64,000 bases of DNA from Agathobacter sp. GTDB taxonomy: Bacteria > Bacillota > Clostridia > Lachnospirales > Lachnospiraceae. Numbering within the stretch: position 1 is the stretch's first letter; every line of letters starts with the position of its first letter. The DNA is taken from assembly GCA_022769125.1 (NCBI GenBank), contig JALEKN010000062.1, positions 1 through 64,000 on the forward strand. The letters run 5' to 3'. The notes beneath the pieces were generated by a model. That model was given only the letters and a program-made list of their open reading frames with translations, was not told the DNA's origin and searched no databases. This document shows positions 28,471 to 39,492 of the stretch, in pieces. The position numbers and the translations under genes were made by a program.

Positions 28471-29229
28471 ATGAGTGAAATTGCATTTACAGTAAAAGAT
28501 CTGCACTTGTACTACGGTGATAACCACGCGCTCAAGGGCGTGAACATGCAGATCAAGAAAAACGCCGTCACGGCGTTTATCGGACCGTCCGGATGCGGAA
28601 AGTCCACTTTTTTAAAGACGCTCAACCGCATGAATGATCTGGTAGACAATGTGCGTATTGAGGGAACCGTCCTTTTAGACGGCGAGGATATCTACGCTGA
28701 GGGCGTCGATACAACGATCCTTAGGAAAAAAGTCGGAATGGTATTCCAGCAGCCGAATCCGTTCCCAATGAGCATTTATGACAATATTGCGTATGGACCG
28801 AGAGTCCACGGAATCAAGGATAAGCGTAAACTTGACGAGATCGTGGAAGAGAGCCTGCGCGGGGCAGCAATCTTTGACGAGGTCAAGGACCGCCTGAAAA
28901 AATCAGCGCTTGGTCTGTCTGGTGGGCAGCAGCAGAGAATCTGTATCGCGCGTGCGCTTGCGGTTCAGCCGGAGGTGCTTTTGATGGATGAGCCGACTTC
29001 GGCACTTGACCCGATATCTACCTCCAAGATCGAGGATCTGATGGAGGAACTCAAGAAAAAGTATACGGTAGTCGTTGTTACACATAATATGCAGCAGGCA
29101 GTACGTGTTTCCGATGATACAGCCTTCTTCCTGGTAGGTGAGATGGTAGAATTCGGTGAGACAAAGAATGTATTCGCGTATCCGAGGGATAAGCGGACAG
29201 AAGATTATATCACAGGGAGGTTTGGTTAA
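28471..29229 (+). CDS. pstB: phosphate ABC transporter ATP-binding protein
   Basis: [36 protein letters not shown]. Confidence 0.96.
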   Translation: MSEIAFTVKDLHLYYGDNHALKGVNMQIKKNAVTAFIGPSGCGKSTFLKTLNRMNDLVDNVRIEGTVLLDGEDIYAEGVDTTILRKKVGMVFQQPNPFPMSIYDNIAYGPRVHGIKDKRKLDEIVEESLRGAAIFDEVKDRLKKSALGLSGGQQQRICIARALAVQPEVLLMDEPTSALDPISTSKIEDLMEELKKKYTVVVVTHNMQQAVRVSDDTAFFLVGEMVEFGETKNVFAYPRDKRTEDYITGRFG

Positions 29230-29873
29230 TGAGATCCAAATTCGACGAGCAGCTTAATCAGCTCAATGAAGAAATGATGCGGATGGGAACCATGATCGAG
29301 GATTCCATCGAAAAAGCGATTGATGCGTTAGTCAACCAGAATGTAACACTTGCGGAAGAAATCATGGCAAGAGATGAGGAGATCGACCGCCAGCAGAAGA
29401 AGATCGAGAGCATCTGCTTTAATCTTCTGATGCAGCAGCAGCCGGTAGCACGCGATCTGCGCACCATCTCAGCGGCAATGAAGATGGTTACGGATATGGA
29501 GCGAATCGGAGATCATGCCGCAGATATTTCAGAGATCACTGTTATGCTGGGAAATCAGCCGTATCCGTTTACACTTGATCTGATCAAGAAGATGGCAACC
29601 GAGACCATGATCATGCTCATCCGAAGCATTGAGGCATATGTGGAGAAAGATATCGAGAAGGCACAGTCGGTAATAAAGCATGATGATATCATCGATGCGC
29701 TGTTTGATGAGGTAAAGCAGAAACTGATTTCCCTGATCCATGAGGCTCCGGACAACGGCGAGCAGGCAACTGATTTTCTGATGATCGCGAAGTATTTTGA
29801 GCGTATCGGCGATCATGCAACGAACATTTCCGAGTGGGTTATCTTTGCATTTAGCGCTCAAACAGAGAATTAA
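29229..29873 (+). CDS. phoU: phosphate signalling complex protein PhoU
   Basis: [48 protein letters not shown]. Confidence 0.95.
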   Translation: MRSKFDEQLNQLNEEMMRMGTMIEDSIEKAIDALVNQNVTLAEEIMARDEEIDRQQKKIESICFNLLMQQQPVARDLRTISAAMKMVTDMERIGDHAADISEITVMLGNQPYPFTLDLIKKMATETMIMLIRSIEAYVEKDIEKAQSVIKHDDIIDALFDEVKQKLISLIHEAPDNGEQATDFLMIAKYFERIGDHATNISEWVIFAFSAQTEN

Positions 29874-29892
29874 ATAGGTAAATGGTGCTGAT

Positions 29893-29947
29893 TTTACATA
29901 GATTTTACATAAATGTCCATGTAGATTTTACATACGGTTTGTAATAT
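29893..29947 (+). promoter_or_regulatory. Pho-box promoter upstream of the Na/Pi cotransporter
   Basis: TTTACA-N5-TTTACA-N17-TTTACA-N9-TAATAT at 29893/29904/29927/29942. Confidence 0.8.
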
Positions 29948-29995
29948 GGGAAATGTGAAAAATAAAAGAAGAGTATGTAAAAAGAAGGAGACTAT

Positions 29996-31792
29996 ATGGA
30001 CATATTTGGTGTACTTACGTTAATCGGCGGTCTTGCAATGTTTCTGTTCGGAATGAATGTCATGGGGGATGGGCTTGCGAAGCTATCTGGTGGCAGAATG
30101 GAGCAGATCTTAGAAAAGCTGACACAGAAGCGGATTATGGCGGTATTGCTCGGTGCAGCAGTTACTGCGGTAATCCAGTCATCTTCCGCAACGACCGTTA
30201 TGGTAGTAGGCTTTGTAAATTCCGGCATCATGCAGCTTTCACAGGCAGCCGGGATTATTATGGGCGCGAATATCGGAACGACCGTAACCTCCTGGTTGCT
30301 TTCTTTGACTGGAATTGAGAGCGCCAATGTATGGGTGCAGCTCTTAAAACCGTCATCCTTTGCGCCGGTTCTTGCGGCGATCGGTATCATTTTTACGATG
30401 ACCGAGAAGGAAAATACCAAAAAGCGTGAAATCGGAAGTATCCTGCTTGGTTTTGCAGTGCTGATGTTCGGAATGGAAACGATGAGTGGTGCGGTTGCGC
30501 CACTTGCGGATGATGAGGGCTTTACAGGTATCCTTACCGCTTTTTCAAATCCGATACTTGGAATGCTTGCCGGAACAATCCTTACGGCAATCATCCAAAG
30601 TTCTTCCGCATCGGTCGGAATCCTGCAGGCACTGTGTGTCACCGGTGCAGTAAGCTATGCAACGGCACTCCCGATCATCATGGGACAGAATATTGGAACG
30701 TGTGTGACAGCGATTATTTCCTCAATCGGAGCGAGTAAGAATGCAAAACGTGCATCCATGGTGCATCTGTTTTTCAACCTGATCGGAACGATCCTGTTCA
30801 TGGTCGTATTCTATACGCTCAACAGCTTTGTACACTTTGCATTTTTGGGAGAATCGGCAAAAGCTGCGGGAATCGCCGTGATCCACAGTCTGTTCAATAT
30901 CGGCTGTACGATCGTGCTCTTTCCGTTTGCAAAGCAATTGGAGAAGCTTGCAACGCTTGCTATCCCGGAGCATATCGGGAACCACACCGAGGAGAAAAGG
31001 GAAAGTGCCCCGATCCTCGACGAGCGTTTCCTGGAGCAGCCGGGATTTGCGATTGAGCTGTGCAAGAATGCGGCCATAGACATGGGCTACAAGGCCAAAG
31101 ATGCAATTTCGCTTGCGCTTACCTGCATACAGGATTATTCTAGAGAAAAGCGGGATCGGGTGATCGCGCTGGAGCAGGAGATCGACCATTACGAGGATGT
31201 GCTCGGAAGTTATCTTGTCAAGTTAAGCAGCAAGGATCTATCCCAGAAGGACAGCCGGACACTTTCTGTTCTTTTGCACTGCATCAGCGACTATGAGCGG
31301 ATCTCGGACCATGCGATCAACATCACGGATTCCATTGACGAGATGAGGGAGCGTGACCTGAAATTCTCGGATCGGGCAGAGGAAGAACTTGGTGTATACA
31401 TGCATGCGGTCAATGATATTGTTGATCGGACGGTGGATGTGTTCAAACGGTGGGATCTGGACGATGCCAGGCACATCGAGCCTTTGGAGCAGGTTATTGA
31501 CGAACTGAATCTGCAGCTTCGCCAGCGCCATATCAAGCGGCTGCGCAAGGGTAAATGTACGATTGAACTTGGATTGATCCTTGAAGACATCATAAGAAAT
31601 ATGGAGCGTGTCGCAGATCATTGCTCCAATGTTGCGGTCTGTATGATCGAGGTCAGTGTGGATGAGTTTGATACCCACGAATATCTTGAAGAACTGACAA
31701 CAGAAGAAAATTATGCATTTCATCAGGAAGTTGGGGTACTCAGAGAGAAGTATCTGCTTCCGGAGAAAATAAAAAAAGAAAAGAGTAGGTAG
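29996..31792 (+). CDS. Na/Pi cotransporter family protein with C-terminal PhoU-like domain
   Basis: QSSSATTVMVVGFVNSG and IIQSSSASVGILQAL repeats; C-terminal YERISDHAINITDSI. Confidence 0.93.
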   Translation: MDIFGVLTLIGGLAMFLFGMNVMGDGLAKLSGGRMEQILEKLTQKRIMAVLLGAAVTAVIQSSSATTVMVVGFVNSGIMQLSQAAGIIMGANIGTTVTSWLLSLTGIESANVWVQLLKPSSFAPVLAAIGIIFTMTEKENTKKREIGSILLGFAVLMFGMETMSGAVAPLADDEGFTGILTAFSNPILGMLAGTILTAIIQSSSASVGILQALCVTGAVSYATALPIIMGQNIGTCVTAIISSIGASKNAKRASMVHLFFNLIGTILFMVVFYTLNSFVHFAFLGESAKAAGIAVIHSLFNIGCTIVLFPFAKQLEKLATLAIPEHIGNHTEEKRESAPILDERFLEQPGFAIELCKNAAIDMGYKAKDAISLALTCIQDYSREKRDRVIALEQEIDHYEDVLGSYLVKLSSKDLSQKDSRTLSVLLHCISDYERISDHAINITDSIDEMRERDLKFSDRAEEELGVYMHAVNDIVDRTVDVFKRWDLDDARHIEPLEQVIDELNLQLRQRHIKRLRKGKCTIELGLILEDIIRNMERVADHCSNVAVCMIEVSVDEFDTHEYLEELTTEENYAFHQEVGVLREKYLLPEKIKKEKSR

Positions 31793-31795
31793 AAG

Positions 31796-32464
31796 ATGGC
31801 ACTGATATATATTGTCGAGGATGACGAGAGCATCCGCGAGATCGAGACGATCGCATTAAAAAATAGCAATTATATGGTCTATGCGTTTGAAAAGGCAAAA
31901 GACTTTTACCGAAAGCTGGATGAGATCGTACCGGATCTTGTACTGCTTGACATCATGCTTCCGGACGAAAATGGATATGATATAGTGAAGAAGCTTCGTA
32001 AGAACCCGGCAACCAAACGACTGCCGATCATCATGGTGACGGCAAAATCAACCGAGATGGATATGATCAAGGGTTTAGATGACGGTGCGGATGATTATAT
32101 CAAGAAGCCGTTTTCTGTTATGGAGCTGATCACCAGGGTAAAGGCGCTGCTTCGGAGAACAGAAGGGGAAGAAGTCAAGTTCCATGTACTCGATAACATT
32201 ATGATGGATCATGAACGTCATATGGTATACGTATCGGAGAAACCGGTGGAGCTTACCTTTAAAGAGTATGAACTTCTGCGTTTTTTGATGACAAACCAGA
32301 ATGTGGTATTGTCACGCGAGACGATCATGCGTCATGTCTGGGGTACGGATTTTGAGGGTGAGTCAAGAACCGTAGATGTACATATCAAAACCCTGCGGCA
32401 GAAGCTTGGGGAAGGTGGTAATCATATCCGGACCGTCCGCAATGTCGGATATGTGATTGAATAG
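31796..32464 (+). CDS. PhoB/PhoP-like response regulator
   Basis: Receiver domain plus winged-helix; downstream of pst/phoU/Na-Pi genes. Confidence 0.92.
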   Translation: MALIYIVEDDESIREIETIALKNSNYMVYAFEKAKDFYRKLDEIVPDLVLLDIMLPDENGYDIVKKLRKNPATKRLPIIMVTAKSTEMDMIKGLDDGADDYIKKPFSVMELITRVKALLRRTEGEEVKFHVLDNIMMDHERHMVYVSEKPVELTFKEYELLRFLMTNQNVVLSRETIMRHVWGTDFEGESRTVDVHIKTLRQKLGEGGNHIRTVRNVGYVIE

Positions 32465-32510
32465 GGATGACGGATAAAATCACAGCAAACAGACAGGAAG
32501 CTTAGATACT

Positions 32511-33854
32511 ATGAAGAAAAAGATCAATTCAAGACTGATTGCGATCGCTGTACTTGCCGTTGTGGCGACCGCGCTTGGCATTACGATGATCTACTACGGA
32601 CTTTTTCAAAGACAGGTGCAGTCGGATCTGCAGATGTGTGCGGAGGCTCTTCGCGACACAGGGATCTTCCAGAAGGAGAACAGGCAGACGATACTTGCCA
32701 ATTATACAAACAGCCAATCACAGCAGAACTCGATACCGGATCTGCGTATCACCTGGGTGGATTCCGATGGCACGGTTCTCTACGATAAGGATATGAATGC
32801 TGCGAAGATGGAGAACCATGCAGACCGTCCGGAAATCCGCGATGCGTTTGAGAACGGAACGGGGGCGATCGTGCGGGAGTCGGACACGATGAATATGAGT
32901 ACCTTTTACTATGCGATTCGTCTGAAGGATGGAACGGTACTTCGTGTTTCTACCGAGGCGCGCAGCATGGTGAGTGTGTTCGTGACCGTCGCACCGGCGA
33001 TTGCCCTGATCCTTGCAGTCATTATTGTCGTGTGTGTATTTCTGGCACACTTACTGACCAAACAGCTATTGCAACCGATCGAGAAAATGGCACAGAATCT
33101 GGAGGACACCTCCGATGGAGCGGAATACAAGGAGCTGGTTCCGTTTATGAATACTATACGGATGCAGCATGAGAATATCCTTGCGGCAGCGAAAAGCCGT
33201 CAGGATTTTACAGCGAATGTGTCTCACGAATTAAAGACTCCGCTTACGGCAATTTCTGGGTATGCGGAGTTGATTGAAAATCATATGGTGGATGTTTCTC
33301 AGGAAGAACATATTGCCAAGGAAATCCGCAGAAATGCGGATCGCCTTGTCACTCTTATTAATGATATCATACGTTTATCGGAGCTTGATCACAGCCAGGA
33401 ACAGCAGGGATTTGAACTGTTGGATCTGTATGAGGTTGCTTCGGAGTGTACGGAAGCACTTGTAATGAACGCCCAGAAGCGCAATATCAGCCTCACCCTT
33501 ACCGGAACCTCCTGCATGGTGCGTGCAAACCGGGAGATGATACGGGAGCTTATGGATAATCTTTGCCAGAATGCAATCCGCTATAATAATGAGGGTGGTT
33601 ATGTTCATGTGACGATTGCAAAGGAAAATGACAAACCAATGCTGATTGTACAGGACAATGGAATCGGTATTCCGAAGAACCAGCAGGAGCGTGTGTTCGA
33701 ACGTTTCTATCGTGTAGACAAGAGCCGCTCAAGGGAGACCGGGGGAACGGGACTCGGACTTGCAATCGTAAAGCATATCGTAGAGCTGCATGATGCGAAA
33801 CTCTATCTTGACAGTGAGGTTGGAGAAGGAACGACAATCCGCGTTGAATTTTAA
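32511..33854 (+). CDS. PhoR-like sensor histidine kinase
   Basis: FTANVSHELKTPLTAISGYAELIENH; GTGLGLAIVKHIVELH. Confidence 0.92.
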   Translation: MKKKINSRLIAIAVLAVVATALGITMIYYGLFQRQVQSDLQMCAEALRDTGIFQKENRQTILANYTNSQSQQNSIPDLRITWVDSDGTVLYDKDMNAAKMENHADRPEIRDAFENGTGAIVRESDTMNMSTFYYAIRLKDGTVLRVSTEARSMVSVFVTVAPAIALILAVIIVVCVFLAHLLTKQLLQPIEKMAQNLEDTSDGAEYKELVPFMNTIRMQHENILAAAKSRQDFTANVSHELKTPLTAISGYAELIENHMVDVSQEEHIAKEIRRNADRLVTLINDIIRLSELDHSQEQQGFELLDLYEVASECTEALVMNAQKRNISLTLTGTSCMVRANREMIRELMDNLCQNAIRYNNEGGYVHVTIAKENDKPMLIVQDNGIGIPKNQQERVFERFYRVDKSRSRETGGTGLGLAIVKHIVELHDAKLYLDSEVGEGTTIRVEF

Positions 33855-33875
33855 TTTTATAATGTTAAATATGTG

Positions 33876-33910
33876 CCGGCTGTGCCTAAGAGAAGGAACA
33901 GCCGGTATTC
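33876..33910 (+). terminator. intrinsic terminator after the pho sensor kinase
   Basis: CCGGCTGT...ACAGCCGG followed by TATTCTTTTATTTT. Confidence 0.75.
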
Positions 33911-34046
33911 TTTTATTTTACAACAAAATTCTTCGGAAAATGCGGCAAATATTTGAACTTCCCGAGAAATCGAGCTATAATAAAAAGAAGTATGCTTATC
34001 GACAGGAGATTAAGCAGAGCCAATGTAAGGAAAGAAAGGATACAGA

Positions 34047-34517
34047 ATGAAACTTAGAAGAGCAGAAATCAGCGACATTGGGCGCATCAAGGAGCTTTTG
34101 TATCAGGTGCACAAGGTGCATTCAGATGGAAGACCGGATATTTTCCGCCCGGGCGCAAAGAAGTATACAGAAGGAGAACTCTTAGAAATCATTCAGGATG
34201 ATGCCAGACCGGTATATGTAGCGGAAAATACGAATGGTATTGTGAGCGGTTATGCGTTTTGTCTGCTTCAGGAGGTCAAGGATGATAAGAGCTGCCAGGA
34301 TATGAAGACACTTTATATAGATGATCTGTGCGTGGATGAGAAGAGCAGGGGAGAGCACATTGGTTCTGCTTTGTACCATTATGTATGTGACGAGGCAAAA
34401 AGATTAGGATGCTATCACATCACCCTTAACGTATGGGAACTCAATCCATCTGCGAGAAAGTTCTATGAGGCAATGGGACTTAAACCGCTTAAAACGACAT
34501 TGGAGCACATTTTGTAA
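34047..34517 (+). CDS. GNAT family N-acetyltransferase
   Basis: LYIDDLCVDEKSRGEHIGSALYHYVCDEAKRLG, NVWELNPSARKFYEAMGL. Confidence 0.9.
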   Translation: MKLRRAEISDIGRIKELLYQVHKVHSDGRPDIFRPGAKKYTEGELLEIIQDDARPVYVAENTNGIVSGYAFCLLQEVKDDKSCQDMKTLYIDDLCVDEKSRGEHIGSALYHYVCDEAKRLGCYHITLNVWELNPSARKFYEAMGLKPLKTTLEHIL

Positions 34518-34539
34518 TAATAGGTAACGCAGGTGGATT

Positions 34540-35604
34540 ATGGAAAAACACACAGCCTCCTTTTTGAGAATATATGCAATGACGCACAAGGCATTTCCGA
34601 TTCCGCCGGATCCTATGTATGTCCCGATTCAGGTAGGAAGTGCGACGAATGCGCCGCTTGGCTATTTAAGAGATGATACCGGTGATAATATTTCGGACAG
34701 AAACTGCTATTATAGTGAATTGACGGGTTTGTACTGGGTTTGGAAGAATGTTGCAGATGTGGAATATGTAGGTACCTGCCATTACAGGAGATATCTCATT
34801 GATGAGCGGGAGCAGATATATACCGAGCAGCAGTACCGGGCTCTTTTGCGGGAATACGATCTGATCACGACGCGTAAGGTGCATCTGAACAATTCCTATC
34901 ATTTCGGGTTTGCAGCAAACCATAATATAAAGGCACTTGATATGACCGGAGAGGTCATACGGGAGCTATATCCGGAATATCATGGGACATTTGTGCGGCT
35001 GGTTAACGGACCGGACACCTATTTTGGCAATATGTTTGTGACTTCGAAGAAAAACTATGATGCGTATTGCAAGTGGTTGTTTTCCATTTTCTTTGAGGTT
35101 GCAAAACGGATCGATCTCGACACGGACGAGGATTCCTACCACAAGCGCGTATTCGGCTTTATATCGGAATTTTTGCTTCTGGTGTGGGTGACGGTTAACA
35201 AATTGTCCGTGTACGAGTGCAAAGTCGGAATGCTTGGCGAAAAGGTGGAGACGCGGGAGATAAAGGAGCGCCTCGCAGAGTATTTTGCGGCGGAGGACAT
35301 CGCCGGGGCGAAGGATTATTTTATGAAGAAGCACGCCGAGCGGCCGGATGTACTGATGGAGGCATCGGACATAACCGGGGAGCTGCGGCTGGCAATGCAG
35401 GTGATCGCAACGGCGGACGAGGAGAAGCGGCGCGGTGAGGCAAATATCCTGCAGAAGGAACATGATTTTAGAGCATTGATGCAATTATTTACAAGGATCA
35501 ACCATATTGCGGCGGGTGACTGCGCGAGGGAAGCTGATCCACGGATCTCGGATACGGCGCTAGAAATCGCACGGCTGATCCGCCCATCCGGCACACAATC
35601 ATAG
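34540..35604 (+). CDS. DUF4422 domain-containing protein
   Basis: DDTGDNISDRNCYYSELTGLYWVWKN and GTCHYRRYL are typical of DUF4422. Confidence 0.82.
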   Translation: MEKHTASFLRIYAMTHKAFPIPPDPMYVPIQVGSATNAPLGYLRDDTGDNISDRNCYYSELTGLYWVWKNVADVEYVGTCHYRRYLIDEREQIYTEQQYRALLREYDLITTRKVHLNNSYHFGFAANHNIKALDMTGEVIRELYPEYHGTFVRLVNGPDTYFGNMFVTSKKNYDAYCKWLFSIFFEVAKRIDLDTDEDSYHKRVFGFISEFLLLVWVTVNKLSVYECKVGMLGEKVETREIKERLAEYFAAEDIAGAKDYFMKKHAERPDVLMEASDITGELRLAMQVIATADEEKRRGEANILQKEHDFRALMQLFTRINHIAAGDCAREADPRISDTALEIARLIRPSGTQS

Positions 35605-35631
35605 AAAAGAAGGATACAAAGGAGAAATGAC

Positions 35632-35871
35632 ATGGTAAATCCGGCAGCAATCATGAAACTGATGGGAGCAAAGAACCAATTTGAAAAGACACACCCCAAA
35701 TTTGCGGCATTTTTTCAGACAGTTTTTACACAGGGAGTTGAGGAGGGCAGCGTGATCGAGATCACGGTCACAAAACCGGACGGGACACCGACGACCGCGA
35801 ACATGCGGGTACAAAGATCCGACATAGAACTTGTACAAGAGCTTAAGAATCTTGCGGCAAGCCAGAAATAA
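35632..35871 (+). CDS. small hypothetical protein (79 aa)
   Basis: Complete ORF with SD AAAGGAG; no recognised family. Confidence 0.65.
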   Translation: MVNPAAIMKLMGAKNQFEKTHPKFAAFFQTVFTQGVEEGSVIEITVTKPDGTPTTANMRVQRSDIELVQELKNLAASQK

Positions 35872-35986
35872 AAAGGGCAGATACACACAAAATGGCACGG
35901 AAATTTTAATCCTCCATTCACGGTGGGAAGATTACAGAAAGGAGAACACAGCAGACGTAGGGATATATCTGCTGTGAAAATGATTT

Positions 35987-37297
35987 ATGTATCAGGAAAT
36001 TGCACAGCTTTTGATGTATGGAGATCTTGAGAAGGATAGCATTCTTTATCAGCTTGGTGAACTTTTTGGAAAATACGAAAGTGGTACATACAACAGGACA
36101 GAATTGGTGCGTGATATCAATACACAGGTAAAGCACTTATTGAAGGTGGCGACCGATTACGGATTTGATGATAATCTGTGGCACAACTATCTTACCTTTT
36201 TCCTTATGATGAGCGAGAATCCGTTCTCACTGACCTGCGAGAAGGTGGGAGCAAGTGACGGAACGGTCAATGAACTTGTACAGAATGACTTTCGAATCGT
36301 AAAAGCACTTTTTGATTATGATTTCGGGCCGATCGAGCATGATCTTGGAATCAACTGCTTTAGCAGATTGTCTGACTATCATGCGATTCATAAGAAGGAG
36401 CTGATGTATAATAAAAACGTCAGCGAAAAGGTGCGTGCTTTAAGCAAAAAGTTAGAGGACGCAAAGGATGAAAAAGAGTTTTTTGATGCGGTAACAGATT
36501 TTTATAAAGCATACGGCGTTGGCATGTTCGGTCTGAACAAGGCATTCCGTATCGATGAGAAGGCAGACGGCGGTATCCGGTTTCGGGCTATCAACAATAT
36601 GGATGCGGTACTGCTGGATGATCTGATCGGATATGAGATCCAGAAACAGAAGCTGGTTGAGAATACTGAGGCGTTTGTGCAGGGCAAAAAAGCGAACAAC
36701 GTGCTTTTGTTTGGCGACAGCGGAACCGGAAAGTCAACAAGCATCAAGGCGATTGTTAACCAGTACTATGATGATGGACTGCGCATGATCGAAATTTATA
36801 AGCATCAGTTTAAGCATCTGTCTTCCATTATTTCGGAGATCAAGAATCGTAATTACCGTTTTATCATTTATATGGATGATCTGTCCTTTGAGGAACATGA
36901 GATCGAATACAAGTTCTTAAAGGCGGTCATCGAGGGTGGTGTTGAGACCAGACCGGATAATATTTTGATCTATGCAACTTCAAACCGCAGACATCTGATC
37001 AAGGAAAGCTGGAATGACCGCAACGATCAGGACAATGCCAACGATAAGCACCATTCTGATACCATTGAGGAGAAACTTTCTTTAGTCAACCGCTTCGGTG
37101 TGACGATCAGCTACTCCAAGCCGACACAGAAGGAATACTTTGCGATTGTGACCAATCTGGCACATCGCGCCGGTATTACGATGTCCGACGAGGAACTTTG
37201 CGCTGGAGCAAACCGGTGGGAATTAAGCCATGGAGGAATTTCCGGGCGAACAGCACAACAGTATATCAATTATCTTCTGGGAGCAGATGAGATATAG
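35987..37297 (+). CDS. DUF815 family AAA ATPase
   Basis: NNVLLFGDSGTGKSTSIKAIVNQY; IIYMDDLSFEEHE; NRRHLIKESWNDRND. Confidence 0.9.
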   Translation: MYQEIAQLLMYGDLEKDSILYQLGELFGKYESGTYNRTELVRDINTQVKHLLKVATDYGFDDNLWHNYLTFFLMMSENPFSLTCEKVGASDGTVNELVQNDFRIVKALFDYDFGPIEHDLGINCFSRLSDYHAIHKKELMYNKNVSEKVRALSKKLEDAKDEKEFFDAVTDFYKAYGVGMFGLNKAFRIDEKADGGIRFRAINNMDAVLLDDLIGYEIQKQKLVENTEAFVQGKKANNVLLFGDSGTGKSTSIKAIVNQYYDDGLRMIEIYKHQFKHLSSIISEIKNRNYRFIIYMDDLSFEEHEIEYKFLKAVIEGGVETRPDNILIYATSNRRHLIKESWNDRNDQDNANDKHHSDTIEEKLSLVNRFGVTISYSKPTQKEYFAIVTNLAHRAGITMSDEELCAGANRWELSHGGISGRTAQQYINYLLGADEI

Positions 37298-37350
37298 TCC
37301 GCTGCTCTTTCACATGAAGAGATACTGCCAGAAAGACAAGAGGAATATTT

Positions 37351-39336
37351 ATGTTATACCAAATCAGCAATGGCGCAGTCGCATTTGCCGATGACGTCAT
37401 TTTGCATGACATTTACTTTGAGATAAGAAATAATGAGAAGATTGCAGTTGTCGGACGCAACGGATGTGGAAAGACAACGCTGCTCAAATTGATTTCCGGG
37501 GAAGTGGAGCTTGAAAAATGGGATGGGGAGGAATCCTCCATCGCTAAGGCTGGCAACCCGGAGATTGGGTATTTAAAACAGATTGCATTTGAAAATCCTG
37601 ACATTACTTTAGAGGAGGAAATCCGTAAGGTATTTGCACCGATGATCCGCCGCAAGGAGGAGCTTGAGCGCGCGGCAGCGGAACTCGAACATGATTATTC
37701 GGATGAAAAAGTAGCACGCTACACTGCAATGGAAGAATCCTTTAAAGAGGATGGTGGGTATTACTTTGAGAAGGAGTATGAAGTACTGATCCGCAAGTTT
37801 GGTTTCTCCGAGGAGGAGCGCAAGAAACCGCTTCGCGATTTTTCCGGTGGGCAGCAGACAAAAATCGCATTTATCAAGCTGCTTTTGTCAAAGCCGGATA
37901 TTTTACTTCTTGACGAACCGACAAATCACCTGGATGTCACAACAATCGAGTGGCTGGAGGGTTATTTGAAGTCATATCCGAAAGCTGTTGTTGTCGTATC
38001 CCATGACCGAATGTTCCTCGACAATGTGGTTGATGTGGTCTACGAGATCGAATACGGAACAGCAAAGCGCTATCCGGGTAACTATACCGCTTTCGTGGCA
38101 CGCAAGAAGGAAAATTATGAGAAGCAGATGAAGGATCACATTGCGCAGCAGAAGGAGATCGAACGCCTGCAGCGCATGGTAGACCGCTTCAAGAACAAGC
38201 CGACAAAAGTTTCCATGGCAAGATCCAAGCAGAAAGCAATCGAGCACATGGTGATCATCGAGGCTCCGGACAAGTACGATAACAAGACGTTCCATGCCAA
38301 TTTCCAACCTGAGATTGAGACCGGCAATGATGTGCTTTCCGTAAGCAACCTTGCAATCGGGTATGACCATGTACTCTCAACCGTCTCTCTTGACTTAAAG
38401 AAGGGAGAAAAGCTTGGAATCCTTGGTGGAAACGGGCTCGGAAAATCAACTTTCCTGAAGACGATTGTTGACAAGATACCGGCGCTGGGGGGAGAGTATC
38501 ACTATGGAACGAATGTCCGCATCGGGTATTTTGACCAGCAGATGGCGATGTATTCCAGCAACAAGACAGTTCTTGCAGACTATTGGGATGAATTTCCGAA
38601 CCTGACGGAGACGGAGGTGCGCAATGCACTCGGCGCTTTCCTCTTCAGTGGGGAGGATGTATTTAAGAACATTGATATGCTCTCCGGTGGGGAGAAGGTA
38701 CGTCTGGCACTTTGTAAGATCTTAAAGCGGCGGCCGAACGTCCTGATTCTCGATGAGCCGACCAACCACATGGATATTGTCGGAAAAGAAACGCTGGAAT
38801 CCATGCTGAAGGATTTTAAGGGAACACTGATCTTTGTTTCTCATGACCGGTATTTCGTAAAGAAGGTTGCAGATAAGCTGCTGGTATTTGAGGATGGTAC
38901 GACGCATATGTATCAATTCGGCTACGCGGAGTATCAGGAAAAGCTCGACCGTGAGATGGCAGAATCCTTAAACGGATACAAGAGCAATCCTGTGCTGGGT
39001 GGTGCAATCAGCCAGAATGGCGCAACAGTCGGGACTACGGAGAAGACGCCGGCTGCAGGAGGCTCCACAGAGACGGCCGCAAAGGGTTACTACAATCCGG
39101 GAAAGGAGCGCTCCAAGCTGGAGAAAAAAGTGCAGCGCGCAGAGGAGGAATTGGCAGAAAAGGAAAGCCGCCTGGATGAACTTAAGGCTGAACTGTTACG
39201 TCCGGAGTATCAATCCAGCTATTCAAAACTGACCGAGATCCAGAAGGAGATCGATGCGATGGAGGAGGAGATCGCGCGGGATATGGAGACCTGGGAAGAG
39301 CTGTCCTCCCAATTGGAAGCCCTACAGCAGCCGTAA
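37351..39336 (+). CDS. ABC-F family ATP-binding cassette protein
   Basis: Two ABC domains with LLDEPTNHLD and ILDEPTNHMD plus linker helix. Confidence 0.94.
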   Translation: MLYQISNGAVAFADDVILHDIYFEIRNNEKIAVVGRNGCGKTTLLKLISGEVELEKWDGEESSIAKAGNPEIGYLKQIAFENPDITLEEEIRKVFAPMIRRKEELERAAAELEHDYSDEKVARYTAMEESFKEDGGYYFEKEYEVLIRKFGFSEEERKKPLRDFSGGQQTKIAFIKLLLSKPDILLLDEPTNHLDVTTIEWLEGYLKSYPKAVVVVSHDRMFLDNVVDVVYEIEYGTAKRYPGNYTAFVARKKENYEKQMKDHIAQQKEIERLQRMVDRFKNKPTKVSMARSKQKAIEHMVIIEAPDKYDNKTFHANFQPEIETGNDVLSVSNLAIGYDHVLSTVSLDLKKGEKLGILGGNGLGKSTFLKTIVDKIPALGGEYHYGTNVRIGYFDQQMAMYSSNKTVLADYWDEFPNLTETEVRNALGAFLFSGEDVFKNIDMLSGGEKVRLALCKILKRRPNVLILDEPTNHMDIVGKETLESMLKDFKGTLIFVSHDRYFVKKVADKLLVFEDGTTHMYQFGYAEYQEKLDREMAESLNGYKSNPVLGGAISQNGATVGTTEKTPAAGGSTETAAKGYYNPGKERSKLEKKVQRAEEELAEKESRLDELKAELLRPEYQSSYSKLTEIQKEIDAMEEEIARDMETWEELSSQLEALQQP

Positions 39337-39492
39337 TTCAAAAAATAGTTTGACAATTTTAAAAAATGTATAAAATTGAGCAAAAACAGATTGCTTTTTT
39401 GTGCAGTTGTGATATAATCTTCTCATAAGCAACTTACATACCATTACATCATGTGAGACGCTTGAATTTATAGTAAAGGGGTTGTGGACATC

